From positions 1-64,000 of the forward strand of contig CBDCWT010000086.1 of NCBI GenBank assembly GCA_965223305.1: 64,000 nt of DNA, in the 5' to 3' direction. This stretch comes from CBDCWT01 sp965223305 (GTDB taxonomy: Bacteria; Planctomycetota; Planctomycetia; Pirellulales; Pirellulaceae). A model generated the notes under the pieces. The model saw only the letters and a list, made by a program, of their open reading frames with translations, did no database searches and was not told where the DNA came from. Shown piece after piece: positions 54,855 to 64,000 of the stretch. Position 1 is the first letter of the stretch; each line of letters opens with the position of its first letter. The position numbers and the translations under genes were made by a program.

Positions 54855-55931
54855 ATGAGCAATACGCGGATCACCTCGCCCACCGACCCGGCGCTCGGAG
54901 AACTGGCGACTCGACTCGGGGAGCTGGCTGCCGGGGCAACTGAGGAGCAATGGCCCGAGCAGCAGCTGGTTCTCTGCGGGCAGTACGCGGTTTTCGAGTG
55001 GTTTGCTTCTCAGGATTTCGGCGGCCAGGGGTGGTCGGATGCAGATATCTTTCGTGGATACTTGGAATTAAGCGCTGCTTGCCTGACCACCGTTTTCGTG
55101 ATCACGCAGCGGACAGGTGCCTGCCGTCGGATCGAAGCGGCCCAGAGCGAGGCGGCTCGGGTCCGCTATCTGCCCGGGCTGATCTCCGGCGAGCTGTTTG
55201 CTACGGTGGCCATCTCGCATCTGACGACCAGCCGCCGGCATCTGGATCAGCCGGTGCTGCGGGCTGAAGAGACCCCTGACGGCATCTTGCTCGACGGTTT
55301 CAGCCCTTGGGTGACCGGGGCCGCCCAGGCCGATGTGGTGGTGACCGGTGCGACGCTGGAGGACGGTCGGCAGTTGTTGGTGGCTTTGCCGATGGACACG
55401 CCAGGAGTGTCCGTTTCACCTGCTGCCCGCCTGGTGGGGCTGTCTGGCAGCCAGACGGGGCCGATGGAGCTCGACCGGGTGCGGGTCGACCGCAAATGGC
55501 TATTGGCTGGGCCTCACGAGGGAGTGATGTCCCAGGGATCGGGTGCGAACACTGGAGGACTGCAGACATCGGCGCTGGCCTTGGGGTTAGCGGGGGCTGC
55601 GGTTACCTTTGTCGAAAACGAGTCGGCGAAGCGGACTCACCTTTCCTCTCCGGCCGCCGCGCTGCGGGACGAGTGGCAAATCTTGAAGGCCGATCTGCTG
55701 AAGATGGCGGCCGGCGAACCGGTGCAAACAAACGATGCGCTGCGGACGAGTGCCAACAGCCTGGTACTGCGGGCCTCCCAGGCCGCGCTGGCGACCGCCA
55801 AGGGAACTGGATACGTGGCCAGTCACGACGTGGGCCGCTGGTGCCGCGAAGCGCTGTTTTTTCTCGTCTGGAGTTGCCCTCAACCGGTCATGACGGCCCA
55901 CCTCTGCGAGCTGGCCGGAATTGAAGCGTGA
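54855..55931 (+). CDS. Acyl-CoA dehydrogenase family flavoprotein
   Basis: 358 residues: N-terminal helices (EQQLVLCGQYAVFEWFASQD), the FAD/substrate region (LPGLISGELFATVAISHLTT, EETPDGILLDGFSPWVTGAA), the middle beta domain (LVALPMDTPGVSVSPAARLV, GSQTGPMELDRVRVD) and C-terminal helices. It is slightly shorter than typical (380-400) and I do not see the usual catalytic Glu motif, so the substrate and even dehydrogenase activity are open. ATG 54855. It is 17 bases upstream of cysC on the same strand. Confidence 0.8.
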   Translation: MSNTRITSPTDPALGELATRLGELAAGATEEQWPEQQLVLCGQYAVFEWFASQDFGGQGWSDADIFRGYLELSAACLTTVFVITQRTGACRRIEAAQSEAARVRYLPGLISGELFATVAISHLTTSRRHLDQPVLRAEETPDGILLDGFSPWVTGAAQADVVVTGATLEDGRQLLVALPMDTPGVSVSPAARLVGLSGSQTGPMELDRVRVDRKWLLAGPHEGVMSQGSGANTGGLQTSALALGLAGAAVTFVENESAKRTHLSSPAAALRDEWQILKADLLKMAAGEPVQTNDALRTSANSLVLRASQAALATAKGTGYVASHDVGRWCREALFFLVWSCPQPVMTAHLCELAGIEA

Positions 55932-55947
55932 GGGGAGGGAAAGCCGC

Positions 55948-56674
55948 ATGGAGAAGACCGAGATTACGTGGCACCAGCACCAGGTTACCCGTGAGATGCG
56001 CGAGCAGCGCCACGGGCATCGGGGCTGTGTCGTCTGGTTTACCGGACTGAGCGGTTGCGGCAAAAGCACGGTGGCCAATCTGGTCGACCAGCGGCTATTC
56101 GAGCTGGGCATGCAAAGCTTTGTGCTGGACGGTGACAACGTGCGGCACGGTTTGAACGCCAGCCCGGCACGGCTGGCCGACGATCATCCCGCGGACTTCG
56201 CTCGACGGTTCGGCTTGGGATTCGCAGCGGAAGACCGCGTAGAAAACATCCGTCGCGTCGGGGCTGTGGCACAGTTGTTCGCGTCGACTGGAATTGTGGC
56301 GTTGACCGCCTTCGTCAGCCCATATCGGCGGGACCGTGACGCGACGCGCCGCAAGGTCGAGGCAGAGGGGCGGCCGGGCGACTTCATCGAAGTATTCGTC
56401 GACGCGCCGCTGGCCGTCTGCGAAGCGCGCGACCCCAAAGGGACTGTACAAGAAAGCTCGCGCAGGCGAGCTGAAAGGCTTCACGGGAATTGATGACCCT
56501 TACGAAGCCCCCGAGAACCCTGAATTGGTCCTCGACTCTGCTAACTGCGATCCGGAACAGCTGGCCGATCAAGTCGTGGCCTACTTGCGCGAGCGGGGAC
56601 AAGCCGGCGTGACGAGACGTCGTTGGGCCTCATGCTGCGGGTGGCGGGAGGAAGGCTGCCAGACGCTGTTCTAG
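55948..56674 (+). CDS. cysC: Adenylylsulfate kinase (one frameshift)
   Basis: APS kinase phosphorylates adenylylsulfate to PAPS, the donor for sulfation and an intermediate in sulfate assimilation. ATG 55948 follows GGGGAGGG. Motifs: Walker A WFTGLSGCGKSTVANLVDQ, VLDGDNVRHGLN, FARRFGLGFAAEDRVENIRR, TAFVSPYRRDRDATRR and VFVDAPLAVCEARDPKG. After DPKG a one-base shift near 56450 leads to LYKKARAGELKGFTGIDDPY, EAPENPELVLDSA, the expected C-terminus; the shifted frame stops at 56674. Natural end is probably near LRERG (56610). Only one indel separates it from an intact gene, so a sequence error is likely. Confidence 0.85.
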
Positions 56675-57706
56675 CTGGTCTTGTCCACAAAGAAAGGCAA
56701 TGCCTATTTCGAGGCAGTAGAGCGGCAGCTGATGCAGGTCGTCGACGCCGATTTTCACCAGATCTTTGGCGGTGCAGACGAGATGCGAGCTATTACTCTC
56801 ACGAGCCCAACGAGCGAGCGACTCAAGATCACTGTCGTGAAAAGGGTGATGATCCGGGAAGGTCTTGAAGCCGCCGAGTTCGACGCCGCATTGAGCGAGG
56901 GTCCGCCGAAATCCGGCTGGGTTTCCGATCCCGCAGAAGGCAGCGACTCGCTGTCCCCGCAGAGTGTCTAAGTCGGCTTGCTGGCCCGAGGCCTGTCGCC
57001 AGCAGAGTGGTTTGTGCTCGACTTCTAGGATCGCAGACTGCGGCGCAATCTGCTGCACGGTACTGTGGAGCTCACGCCGCTGTGCGGATGTCACCAGGTT
57101 GGCGCGGGAGAGAATCACGCAGTGCGCTCTGCGCAGACCGCTCACTGGTTCACGCAACAGGCCTCGCGGAAGTAGGTGGTCGAAGCCAAACGGCGCGAGT
57201 GCGTCGATCAACAGGATATCCAGGTCGCGGTGGATCCGCCGATGTTGAAAAGCGTCGTCCAGCAGCACGATCTGCGATTGGAATTTTTCGACCGCGGTTC
57301 TGTGCGGGCGGCGACGCGGTTGGGGTTGTGCAGCTGGGGGACACCAGGCAGCCTCCGCTCCAGCTCGAGTGCTTCGTCGTTACGATTCCCTGCGGCTGCC
57401 CCGTAGCCTCGGCTGATGATCACCACTCGGGCACCCCGCAAGCGGTACCACTCGGCGATCCAGCCCACGAAAGGGGTCTTGCCGGTTCCACCGACCGTCA
57501 GGTTACCGACACTGATAACGGGCACAGCCACCCGCCCCGCCGCCGGCCAGCCTCGATCGTAGCAGCCGTTGCGGCAGCGGACAGCGACCGCATAGGGCAG
57601 TTCCGCTGCGCGAAACAGGGTTCTGCACAGTGCAGCGGCAGCTCCCCCTCCGCCGGCCACTGACAATCTCCACGAAATCCGTGCCGTCGAGCACCGGGCG
57701 TTGCAT
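56630..57706 (-). CDS. lpxK: Tetraacyldisaccharide 4'-kinase (two frameshifts)
   Basis: LpxK phosphorylates the lipid A precursor at the inner membrane. Start ATG 57706 (MQRPVLDGTDFVEIVSGRRR), a shift near 57640 into CRTLFRAAELPYAVAVRCRN, VPVISVGNLTVGGTGKTPFV (Walker A-like GGTGKT), IISRGYGAAAGNRNDEALEL, and a second shift near 57270-57310 into VLLDDAFQHRRIHRDLDILL, then FCGIGNPAGFRRTLAQCGVE and CTAKDLVKI. Repaired length about 358 matches the family. Its presence supports an LPS-type outer membrane. Its 3' end overlaps the convergent cysC frame. Confidence 0.85.
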
Positions 57707-57738
57707 TCACCTCGTGTTAGCAGCTGTAGCGACCCCTC

Positions 57739-58839
57739 TTACAGCTTCGCGCAGATTGCTTCCGCCATTTCTTGGGTACCCAGGCGGTCGGTCGGGTCGT
57801 CTCGGTGTGGTTTCAGGTCGTAGGTCACGTCCTGGCCGTCGGCGATCGTAGCAGCCACAGCTTGCTCGAGCCGGTCAGCAGCCTCGGTTTCTCCCAGATG
57901 CCGCAGCATGAGCATGCCGGACAGGATCAATGCCGTGGGATTTACCTTGTTTTGGCCTTTGTATTTGGGAGCACTGCCGTGCGTGGCCTCGAACACGGCG
58001 CCGTCGGGGCCGACGTTCATTCCCGGGGCGACGCCCAGACCTCGCCACGATGCCCGCCCCCAAGTCGCTGACAATATCTCCGTACAAGTTCGGTAAAACC
58101 AGCACGTCGTAGAGTTCCGGTTTTTGGGCGAGCTGCATGCACATGTTGTCAACAATGCGCTCCTCGAACTCGATGTCAGGATACTCTTGGGGCAACCCGC
58201 TGGGCTGTGTGCAAGTAGAGGCCGTCGGAGTACTTCATGATGTTTGCCTTGTGCACGGCGGTTACCTTTCGGCGACCGTTTTTCTTTGCGTAGTCGAAGG
58301 CACATCTCACGATTCTCTCGGTTCCCGAAACGCTAATGGGTTTGATCGAGACACCGGTCTCTTCCCCTGAGGTTTTGATCTTACGATCCGCAGGCAGGCT
58401 GTTGATAAAGTCGATCAACTTGGCAGTGGCTTCTTGCCCTGCCTCGAACTCGACACCCGCATAAAGATCCTCGGTGTTTTCCCGCACGATCACGATATCG
58501 ACACCGAGCTCGGAAAAGAAACTGCGTACTCCGGGGTAGTGCTTGCAGGGCCGTACGCAGGCGAACAGCCCCAACTCCTGCCGCAAATAGACGTTGATAC
58601 TGCGAAAGCCGGTTCCGACAGGCGTGGTAATCGGCGCCTTCAGGGCACACTTGGTTCGACGGACGCTGTCCATGACGCTGTCTGGGATCGGTGTCCCGAG
58701 ACGTTCCATCACGTCGACACCAGCTTCCTGTTCATCCCAGGTCGATCGCCACGCCGGTCGCATCGACGCACTTCCGCGCCGCGGTTGCCAACTCCGGGCC
58801 GGTTCCGTCACCGGTAATCAACGTCACTTCGTAGGCCAT
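57739..58839 (-). CDS. icd: Isocitrate/isopropylmalate dehydrogenase family, probably isocitrate dehydrogenase (three frameshifts)
   Basis: ATG 58839 reads AYEVTLITGDGTGPELATAA, then shifts near 58735 into WDEQEAGVDVMERLGTP, ALKAPITTPVGTGFRSINVY, RPCKHYPGVRS, DIVIVRENTEDLYAGVEFEA, CAFDYAKKNGRRKVTAVHKA, NIMKYSDGLYL; shifts near 58200 to YPDIEFEERIVDNMCMQLAQ, VLVLPNLYGDIVSDLGAGIV; and near 58045 to LGVAPGMNVGPDGAVFEATH, GSAPKYKGQNKVNPTALILS. The order fits a complete NAD-type isocitrate dehydrogenase of about 363 residues, oxidising isocitrate to 2-oxoglutarate. Homoisocitrate or isopropylmalate dehydrogenase is less likely from the TPVGTGFRS motif. Three indels in a core gene argue for sequence error. 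Confidence 0.85.
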
Positions 58840-58925
58840 TCCAGATTTCCTCACCAGGTTTTCATGCAATTCGTGGGGCAAGCTACCACAGCGTTTAGGG
58901 AGCGTCAACGTGCGCTCGGTCTGGT

Positions 58926-60461
58926 CTACAGAACCGGCCCCACGTTCCAGGGGACGAATTCATGGTCGCCGATCCCGTGCTGTTCGCTCTTCGTCTGTTC
59001 GCCGCTGGCGACCGCCAGGATCTTCTCGAAGATCGCCGCACCGAGTTCTTCGACCGTGCGGCCCGCAAGCACTTCGCCAGCGTTGATGTCCATGTCGTCG
59101 CTCATCCTCTCGAACATGGGTGTGTTCGTAGCGATCTTGATCGATGGCGTAGGCTTGCACCCGAAGCAACTCCCGCGCCCCGTGGTGAAGACCACGACGT
59201 TGGCGCCTCCAGCCACCATTCCGGTGACGCTCGGCGGATCGAATCCGGGTGTATCCATGACCACGAGTCCCGGCGTGGTGACCGGTTCGGCATACTGCAG
59301 CACATCGACCAGCGCTGTAGAGCCGCCCTTGGCGATAGCCCCTAAGGACTTTTCGGCGATCGTCGTCAGCCCCCCTTCCTTATTGCCCACCGAGGGGTTG
59401 TTGTCCAATTCCGCCCCCAACGTGCTGGTGTACCACTTCCACCAGTCGATTCGCTCAATCAACTTGTCGGCTACTTCGACCGTCCTTGCCCGACGAGTCA
59501 GCAGGTGTTCGGCGCCATAGATTTCCGGTGTTTCGGCTAGGATGGCCGTCCCGCCGCAGGCGACGACCAGGTTCGAGGCGATCCCCACGGCAGGGTTCGC
59601 GGTGATGCCGGAGTTACCATCCGAACCACCGCACTCGGTAGCCAAGACAAGCTCGCTGGCGGGAATCGGTTCGCGGCGCACGTCGTTGACCTGAGGCAGC
59701 ATCTCCGCCAGGCGGCGGACACCGGCCTCGACGGTCTTCAAGGTGCCGCCCTCGTCTTGCATCGAGAATACCGGGGGGCCTGACGCAGCCCCGCCGATCT
59801 GCACGAGCCTCTGGCTGTCGAGTAAGTACCCCATCGCGCCCTGTTCGCAGCCCAAGCCGATCAATAGGTAGGCGCCGATGTTCGGATGCCGTGCTATGCC
59901 GGCCATCACCCGGTTGAGGTACTCATGGTTCAGCCCGGCGAACTGCATGCCGCAGCCACCGTGATGCGTGAAGGCAATGACTCCGTCGATGTTCGGGTAG
60001 TCGGCCAGCGACGATCGGTCGAACCGGTCTGCCACATACTTGCTGACAGAAGCCGAGCAGTTAACGGTCGAAATCACCGCAACATAATTGCGCGTCCCGG
60101 CGCGTCCGCCAGCGCGGCGGTAGCCGTGAAATACACGGTCTCGGAGTGGCTCCGGCGGGGGTGGGACTTCGGTCGCGGAAGCGTAGTCCCGATCTAGTTG
60201 GCCGAGGGCCAAATTGTGCGAATGAACCCAACCACCCGCCGGGATCGGCTCGGTGGCAAACCCAATCGTCTGGCCGTATTTGGTGACGGGACTGCGGTCG
60301 GCGATTGAACGGCAGGCCACCTTGTGGCCCAACGGAATCGCAGCGGCCAGCTCGATCGTCTCGCCGGCCACCTGGAGACGGTGTCCTTTCGTCAAATGCC
60401 GTGCAGCCACGCAGACGTTGTCAAGTGGACTCAGATGGATGACGTCGACAGGTGTGCTCAT
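58926..60461 (-). CDS. uxaA: Altronate dehydratase (UxaA family)
   Basis: An intact 511-residue protein with an N-terminal SAF domain (NVCVAARHLTKGHRLQVAGE, about 1-90) and the UxaA/galactarate dehydratase catalytic part: GRAGTRNYVAVISTVNCSAS, FTHHGGCGMQFAGLNHEYLN, LIGLGCEQGAMGYLLDSQ, LATECGGSDGNSGITANPAV, TPGFDPPSVTGMVAGGANVV, TTGRGSCFGCKPTPSIKIAT. It dehydrates D-altronate to 2-keto-3-deoxygluconate in hexuronate breakdown; galactarate dehydratase is a close alternative. Iron-sulfur or Fe binding by the conserved Cys residues is known for the family. No other uronate genes are adjacent. Confidence 0.9.
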   Translation of the reverse strand: MSTPVDVIHLSPLDNVCVAARHLTKGHRLQVAGETIELAAAIPLGHKVACRSIADRSPVTKYGQTIGFATEPIPAGGWVHSHNLALGQLDRDYASATEVPPPPEPLRDRVFHGYRRAGGRAGTRNYVAVISTVNCSASVSKYVADRFDRSSLADYPNIDGVIAFTHHGGCGMQFAGLNHEYLNRVMAGIARHPNIGAYLLIGLGCEQGAMGYLLDSQRLVQIGGAASGPPVFSMQDEGGTLKTVEAGVRRLAEMLPQVNDVRREPIPASELVLATECGGSDGNSGITANPAVGIASNLVVACGGTAILAETPEIYGAEHLLTRRARTVEVADKLIERIDWWKWYTSTLGAELDNNPSVGNKEGGLTTIAEKSLGAIAKGGSTALVDVLQYAEPVTTPGLVVMDTPGFDPPSVTGMVAGGANVVVFTTGRGSCFGCKPTPSIKIATNTPMFERMSDDMDINAGEVLAGRTVEELGAAIFEKILAVASGEQTKSEQHGIGDHEFVPWNVGPVL

Positions 60462-61140
60462 AGCTCGAGGGTCATTTGTGGGCGAGTCTTGGAGATTGGG
60501 TTGTTTGGGTGCATTCTAGCTGCGCGCTCGGCGTCGGGGGCCTGCCGGTGAGGAGTTGACTGTGTTCTTACACGGGTTCTCGGCAGCCCCCTTTGCGTCG
60601 CGGTTAAACGGGTCGGATGGTGAGTTTGTGAAGTTTGCACCGTCCGAAATCGAGTTGGTGGGTGCATTCTAGTCGCGCGCTGGGCGTCGGGGGCTACTCG
60701 GCGCTGTGTTCTATGCGGGTGCTCGGCCTAATGTGTGACTTCGTCTCTCTTCACTCTCCCCTCGGGGAGAGTCGGCCCAAAGGGCCGGAGAGGGGGGAGC
60801 CCTCCCCGACGCTACGCGCCGGTTTCGCTGAGGAACCGTGGGCTAACGCCAGCGGCTGATTTGGAGCGTAGCCGAACTCGCCAGAGTTTGGCGGATTGCA
60901 TGATGCCGCAAAAGCTGCACGATCTCCGAGCGCAGGAGGGTGAAGTTCGCACCTTTGTACCGCGGTTAAACCTGTGGGTTAGACGACTATTTCGCAAACT
61001 GAGGGCTCGGAAAAGGGGGGACCGGCGATCACGCGGGTAGAAAACTGCCCCAGGGGCCTTGTCGTCTATAATGGAGATAGCGAAAACACCTGCGGTCTTT
61101 GGTCTAAACCGCTGCAAACCGCCTCCCGCTCGGATCGCAC
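60462..61140. repeat. 679-base noncoding region rich in repeats
   Basis: Contains a direct repeat GGGTGCATTCTAGCTGCGCG / GGGTGCATTCTAGTCGCGCG (60507 and 60659) each followed by CGGCGTCGGGGGC or GGGCGTCGGGGGC, hairpins CTCTCCCCTCGGGGAGAG and TCGGCCCAAAGGGCCGGA (about 60754-60795), an inverted AATCAGCCG/GTTAGC unit (60831-60862) and a GTAGCCGAACTCGCCAGAGT arm (60868-60892). It separates divergent genes, so the promoter of the 61141 gene must lie here; no clear -35/-10 is seen. Confidence 0.65.
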
Positions 61141-64000
61141 ATGGCATCTCCCACGGCAAGTCCACCACCGCCGCCTCCGGTCAGTCGGACAGCTGGCCCC
61201 ATGCCCGCGCAATTCATCGACGGACAGCTTCGTCGCACGAGGAGGCAGGTTCGGCTGGTTGATCTCGCCACCTCGGGCATGGCCCTGGTCGCGGGAGTCC
61301 TGGGATACTTCCTGCTGCTGGCGGTGCTGGACCACTGGTTTCTAGATCTGGGACCGGCCGGCCGCTGGATGGCACTTTTGGTGCTGATAGCCGGCGTCTT
61401 GGCCTACCTCGTCCTGAGAATCGGGCCACTGGTGGTTCGCCAGATCAACCCACTCTACGCTGCCCGTGCGATTGAAGAGGGGACGCCGACGCTGAAGAAC
61501 AGCCTCATCAACTTCCTTCACTTGCGCAGTGATCGCGCCACCCACCAGGCTGTTTTTCAGGCTGTTGAACACCAGGCGGCCGCGGACTTGGCACGCGTTC
61601 CGGCCGACATGGCGGTCGACCGCTCGCGGTTGATCCGAGTCGGCTATGGGCTGGTGGCGGTTTTGGTGGCGGCAGCCTGCTACATGATTCTTTCGCCGAA
61701 AGACCCACTGCGATCGGCATCCCGAATCGTCGCGCCTTGGGCCGATTTAGACCGTCCGACGCGCGTCGAAATTCTGGATGTCGAGCCGGGTGACGTGACG
61801 GTCTATCACGGCGAGACCGTGGAGATTTCCGCAGCCATCCGGGCGGCTGATGATCAGGTGCATGTTCGGTACAGTACCACTGACGGTCAGCTCGTCGACC
61901 GTATCGTGCAGATGCAACTTGAGGAGTCGGGGGCACGGTATGTGTGTCAGCTGCCGCCCAGTTCGGCCGGGGCAGAACACGACATGACATACCGAGTGGT
62001 TGCGGGGGACGCGGAGAGCCGTTTGTATACTATCCGCGTTTCAGCCGTTCCCGCGTTGGTTGTCGACCGGCTCGAGTACGAGTATCCGTCGTATACCGGG
62101 CGTGCGCCCCGATCGGTCTCTCATGGCGGCGACATCGTCGCTCTCGAAGGGACGCGGGTGACGGTCCACGCCAGGGCGAACCAGGAAGTCCAGACAGCCT
62201 ATCTCGAGCTGCGACGGACGGAGGACGCTGGTGTGGGATTGGCCGACGTCGAGCGCCTACCGCTAATCGTAAGCGGCGATCGTGCTGAGAGGCAGTTCGT
62301 ACTGAAACTTCAGCCGGATCGAACGAACCCAGAGTTCACGTCCTACGAGCTACGTTTGATGACGCCAGAGGGACAATTGAGCGAGCAGGCGGCTCGGCAT
62401 CGTATCGAGGTGATTCCCGACTTAGCCCCTCAGGTCGATTTGCTCGAGCCTGTCGAGTTGCGGACGGAGGTGCCGGTAAACGGGAGCCGAGCGATCGAGG
62501 TCCGTGGGCTCGACCCTGACTATGGACTGCGGAAGATCGCGCTGCAAGCGACGTCGAACGACACGGCAATTCTCGACCGGGCGCTATTCGAAGACCAGGC
62601 CGGCTGGTTGGGTCAGAAAGTCGTGCGGACGTGGTTCGTGCCGGAAGAGTTGGGACTGTCTGTTGGTGACAGCGTCACTTATTGGGCTGTCGCCGAGGAT
62701 AACCGGTCAAGTACGGAGGGGCAGCTCGCTGCGAATGTCGCCCGCACTCGCAAGTACCAGCTGAAAATCACGGCGCCCCGGCCGCCGCGACCGGGGGAGG
62801 AACCTGCGAGTCAACCGTCGTCGGGCGCCGGCGAGTCGGCGGAGAGTGACGCGCAAGAAGGTGACGGCGGTCAGCCCGGGACAACAGGTGGTGCCGGCGA
62901 GGATTCGCAGGCGGAACAGGAAAGTGGGGGAGGCGGAAGCCAGGCCGCGGGAGACGGAGCGGGCGATGCCCCACCGAATGGTCCGGAGAGCAGTGAACCA
63001 TCGGGTGGTGGGCCGCAAACGGATCGAACTGACCCCGAATCAGCAGGCAACGAGTTGTCGGGTGACGATTCGCAGGGCTCGCAGGGCAGTCAAGACGGCC
63101 CACCCGGCGACGCGACCTCCTCTGCCACACCCGAGGCGGGGCAACCTGAGGGAGATCAGCGGGAACCGCAGACCGAGGGCAGCGAGCCGTTGCACGACGG
63201 CGAGGTGTTCGAGCGGGCTTTGGAACATCTGCAGCGACAGCAGGCGGATCGAAAGACACCGGCCGATGCGAGGGAAAGGGGCGAGACCAGCCCGCCCTCC
63301 CAAAGCCAAGAAGGGGCCGGTGCCTCGGAACGACCGTCGAGCAGCGATTCAGCGGCGGACGAGCGCCAGAGCGGCGAGCAGTCAGCGGACGAAACAGAGC
63401 GAGGAGCGGCTGCTCACGACAATCAACCCGCGGGTCATCAGAACCGTGGCGAACCACCGGCGTCCGACTCTTCGCAGGCGCCTACAGCTGGCCAACGCGG
63501 GGGGGAGTCGGGAGCTGGTCAGGCAGGTGACGAGCAGCCCAGCGGCGCGACCACCGACGCCGAAAATCGCGATCGGGGGAAACAAACTTCGAATGAACGA
63601 GACTCGCTCCCGCGGCAGGATCCCGAGTCTGCTTCTTCCAGCGATCGCCAGTCTGATTCACAGGGTGGTACGGGAGGTGATCTCAGCGGGGGCGGGCAGG
63701 GCGGCGCGGGCCAGTCGGCCGATGAACCTGGCCGCAACAGCCCAGGCAGCAACAGCGCTTCGGACGAGGGGGCCGGTGCCGCAGAGCAGGCCGGCCCGGG
63801 CGAGGCTTCCGATTCCCCCGGGGCTCGGCAGGAGGCACCGACCGCAACGGGGCAACCTGGCGAACAGGCCGGGCCTGGGTCGCAGCGCCGTAGCTCGGGC
63901 AGCGACCGCGGCAGCGGGGAGCCGGGTGCTACGGGTGGCGAGTCCGGAAACACCCCGACCGATCCCTCGGCGTCTCCGGACCAGGCACCATCGAGGAATA
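61141..64000 (+). CDS. DUF4175-like large membrane protein with acidic low-complexity region (3' end beyond window)
   Basis: The frame is open from ATG 61141 to the window end (953 codons, no stop). Residues 1-35 are Pro-rich cytosolic; two membrane helices follow (GMALVAGVLGYFLLLAVL and MALLVLIAGVLAYLVLRIG), then VRQINPLYAARAIEEGTPTL, a third helix (GYGLVAVLVAAACYMILS), a periplasmic beta-sandwich region (about 200-540; VEPGDVTVYHGETVEISAAI, LEYEYPSYTGRAPRSVSHGG, VDLLEPVELRTEVPVNGSRA), and from about 545 a 400-residue Gly/Ser/Gln/Glu/Asp-rich low-complexity stretch containing one helical insert (VFERALEHLQRQQADRKT). Planctomycete relatives are encoded beside MoxR/DUF58 genes. Function unknown; possibly cell-envelope structure. 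Confidence 0.8.
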   Translation, partial: MASPTASPPPPPPVSRTAGPMPAQFIDGQLRRTRRQVRLVDLATSGMALVAGVLGYFLLLAVLDHWFLDLGPAGRWMALLVLIAGVLAYLVLRIGPLVVRQINPLYAARAIEEGTPTLKNSLINFLHLRSDRATHQAVFQAVEHQAAADLARVPADMAVDRSRLIRVGYGLVAVLVAAACYMILSPKDPLRSASRIVAPWADLDRPTRVEILDVEPGDVTVYHGETVEISAAIRAADDQVHVRYSTTDGQLVDRIVQMQLEESGARYVCQLPPSSAGAEHDMTYRVVAGDAESRLYTIRVSAVPALVVDRLEYEYPSYTGRAPRSVSHGGDIVALEGTRVTVHARANQEVQTAYLELRRTEDAGVGLADVERLPLIVSGDRAERQFVLKLQPDRTNPEFTSYELRLMTPEGQLSEQAARHRIEVIPDLAPQVDLLEPVELRTEVPVNGSRAIEVRGLDPDYGLRKIALQATSNDTAILDRALFEDQAGWLGQKVVRTWFVPEELGLSVGDSVTYWAVAEDNRSSTEGQLAANVARTRKYQLKITAPRPPRPGEEPASQPSSGAGESAESDAQEGDGGQPGTTGGAGEDSQAEQESGGGGSQAAGDGAGDAPPNGPESSEPSGGGPQTDRTDPESAGNELSGDDSQGSQGSQDGPPGDATSSATPEAGQPEGDQREPQTEGSEPLHDGEVFERALEHLQRQQADRKTPADARERGETSPPSQSQEGAGASERPSSSDSAADERQSGEQSADETERGAAAHDNQPAGHQNRGEPPASDSSQAPTAGQRGGESGAGQAGDEQPSGATTDAENRDRGKQTSNERDSLPRQDPESASSSDRQSDSQGGTGGDLSGGGQGGAGQSADEPGRNSPGSNSASDEGAGAAEQAGPGEASDSPGARQEAPTATGQPGEQAGPGSQRRSSGSDRGSGEPGATGGESGNTPTDPSASPDQAPSRN

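Noticed and set aside
62768..63953. Several long minus-strand ORFs opposite the acidic low-complexity tail
   Set aside because: Their Pro/Arg/Ser-rich content is the complement of Gly/Ser/Glu codons; the plus frame is continuous from 61141.

Overview
The window looks like a chromosomal segment of a planctomycete, most likely a Pirellulaceae/Rhodopirellula-like bacterium. The grounds are secreted sulfatases, FG-GAP/VCBS beta-propeller proteins, a dockerin protein with an ERRLLL-type N-terminal motif, PQQ-like propellers, a DUF3311 + sodium:solute symporter pair, a deoxyhypusine-synthase-like gene, lpxK, and several short palindromic repeat families (CGAAGCGTAAGCGAGGGA, AATCAGCCG..GCGTTAGC, GTAGCCGAATTCGCCAGAG) of the kind scattered through such genomes. 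No rRNA, CRISPR array or phage structural gene is visible.

Layout. 1-20.8 kb and 51.2-64 kb are ordinary chromosome. The left part carries two sulfatases (the second fused to a VCBS propeller), a HEAT + PQQ-like propeller protein, two symporters, an endonuclease/exonuclease/phosphatase protein, a YbjQ protein, a caspase-like peptidase, a 1,031-residue dockerin protein, a PaaK-like ligase and an FG-GAP/hydrolase fusion. The right part carries a deoxyhypusine-synthase-like gene, glucan phosphorylase, an acyl-CoA dehydrogenase, cysC, lpxK, isocitrate dehydrogenase, uxaA and a large DUF4175-like protein that runs off the end.

Between them, about 20.9-51 kb is accessory DNA. It opens with a three-deep nest: a group II intron whose reverse transcriptase is split at the GGVVSP motif by a serine-recombinase element, whose recombinase is in turn split by an IS66 element. 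Removing each insert with its target duplication restores both reading frames exactly. Then come small hypothetical genes, an IS3 element, VapBC, an RNase H gene cut by an IS21 remnant, a divergent GIY-YIG / 106-aa / DNA methyltransferase module (a candidate restriction-like system), tRNA-Lys next to an integrase and excisionase, another IS21 remnant, an SMI1/KNR4 immunity-type gene and a 300-bp direct repeat.

Three copies of a 174-bp, hairpin-forming MITE with 16-bp terminal inverted repeats and perfect 4-bp CTAR target duplications lie at 5.9, 9.2 and 52.3 kb. Single-base frameshifts break about a dozen genes, especially at 0-5 kb and 56.4-58.8 kb, including core metabolic genes. I regard many of these as probable sequence errors and annotate the genes across the shifts.
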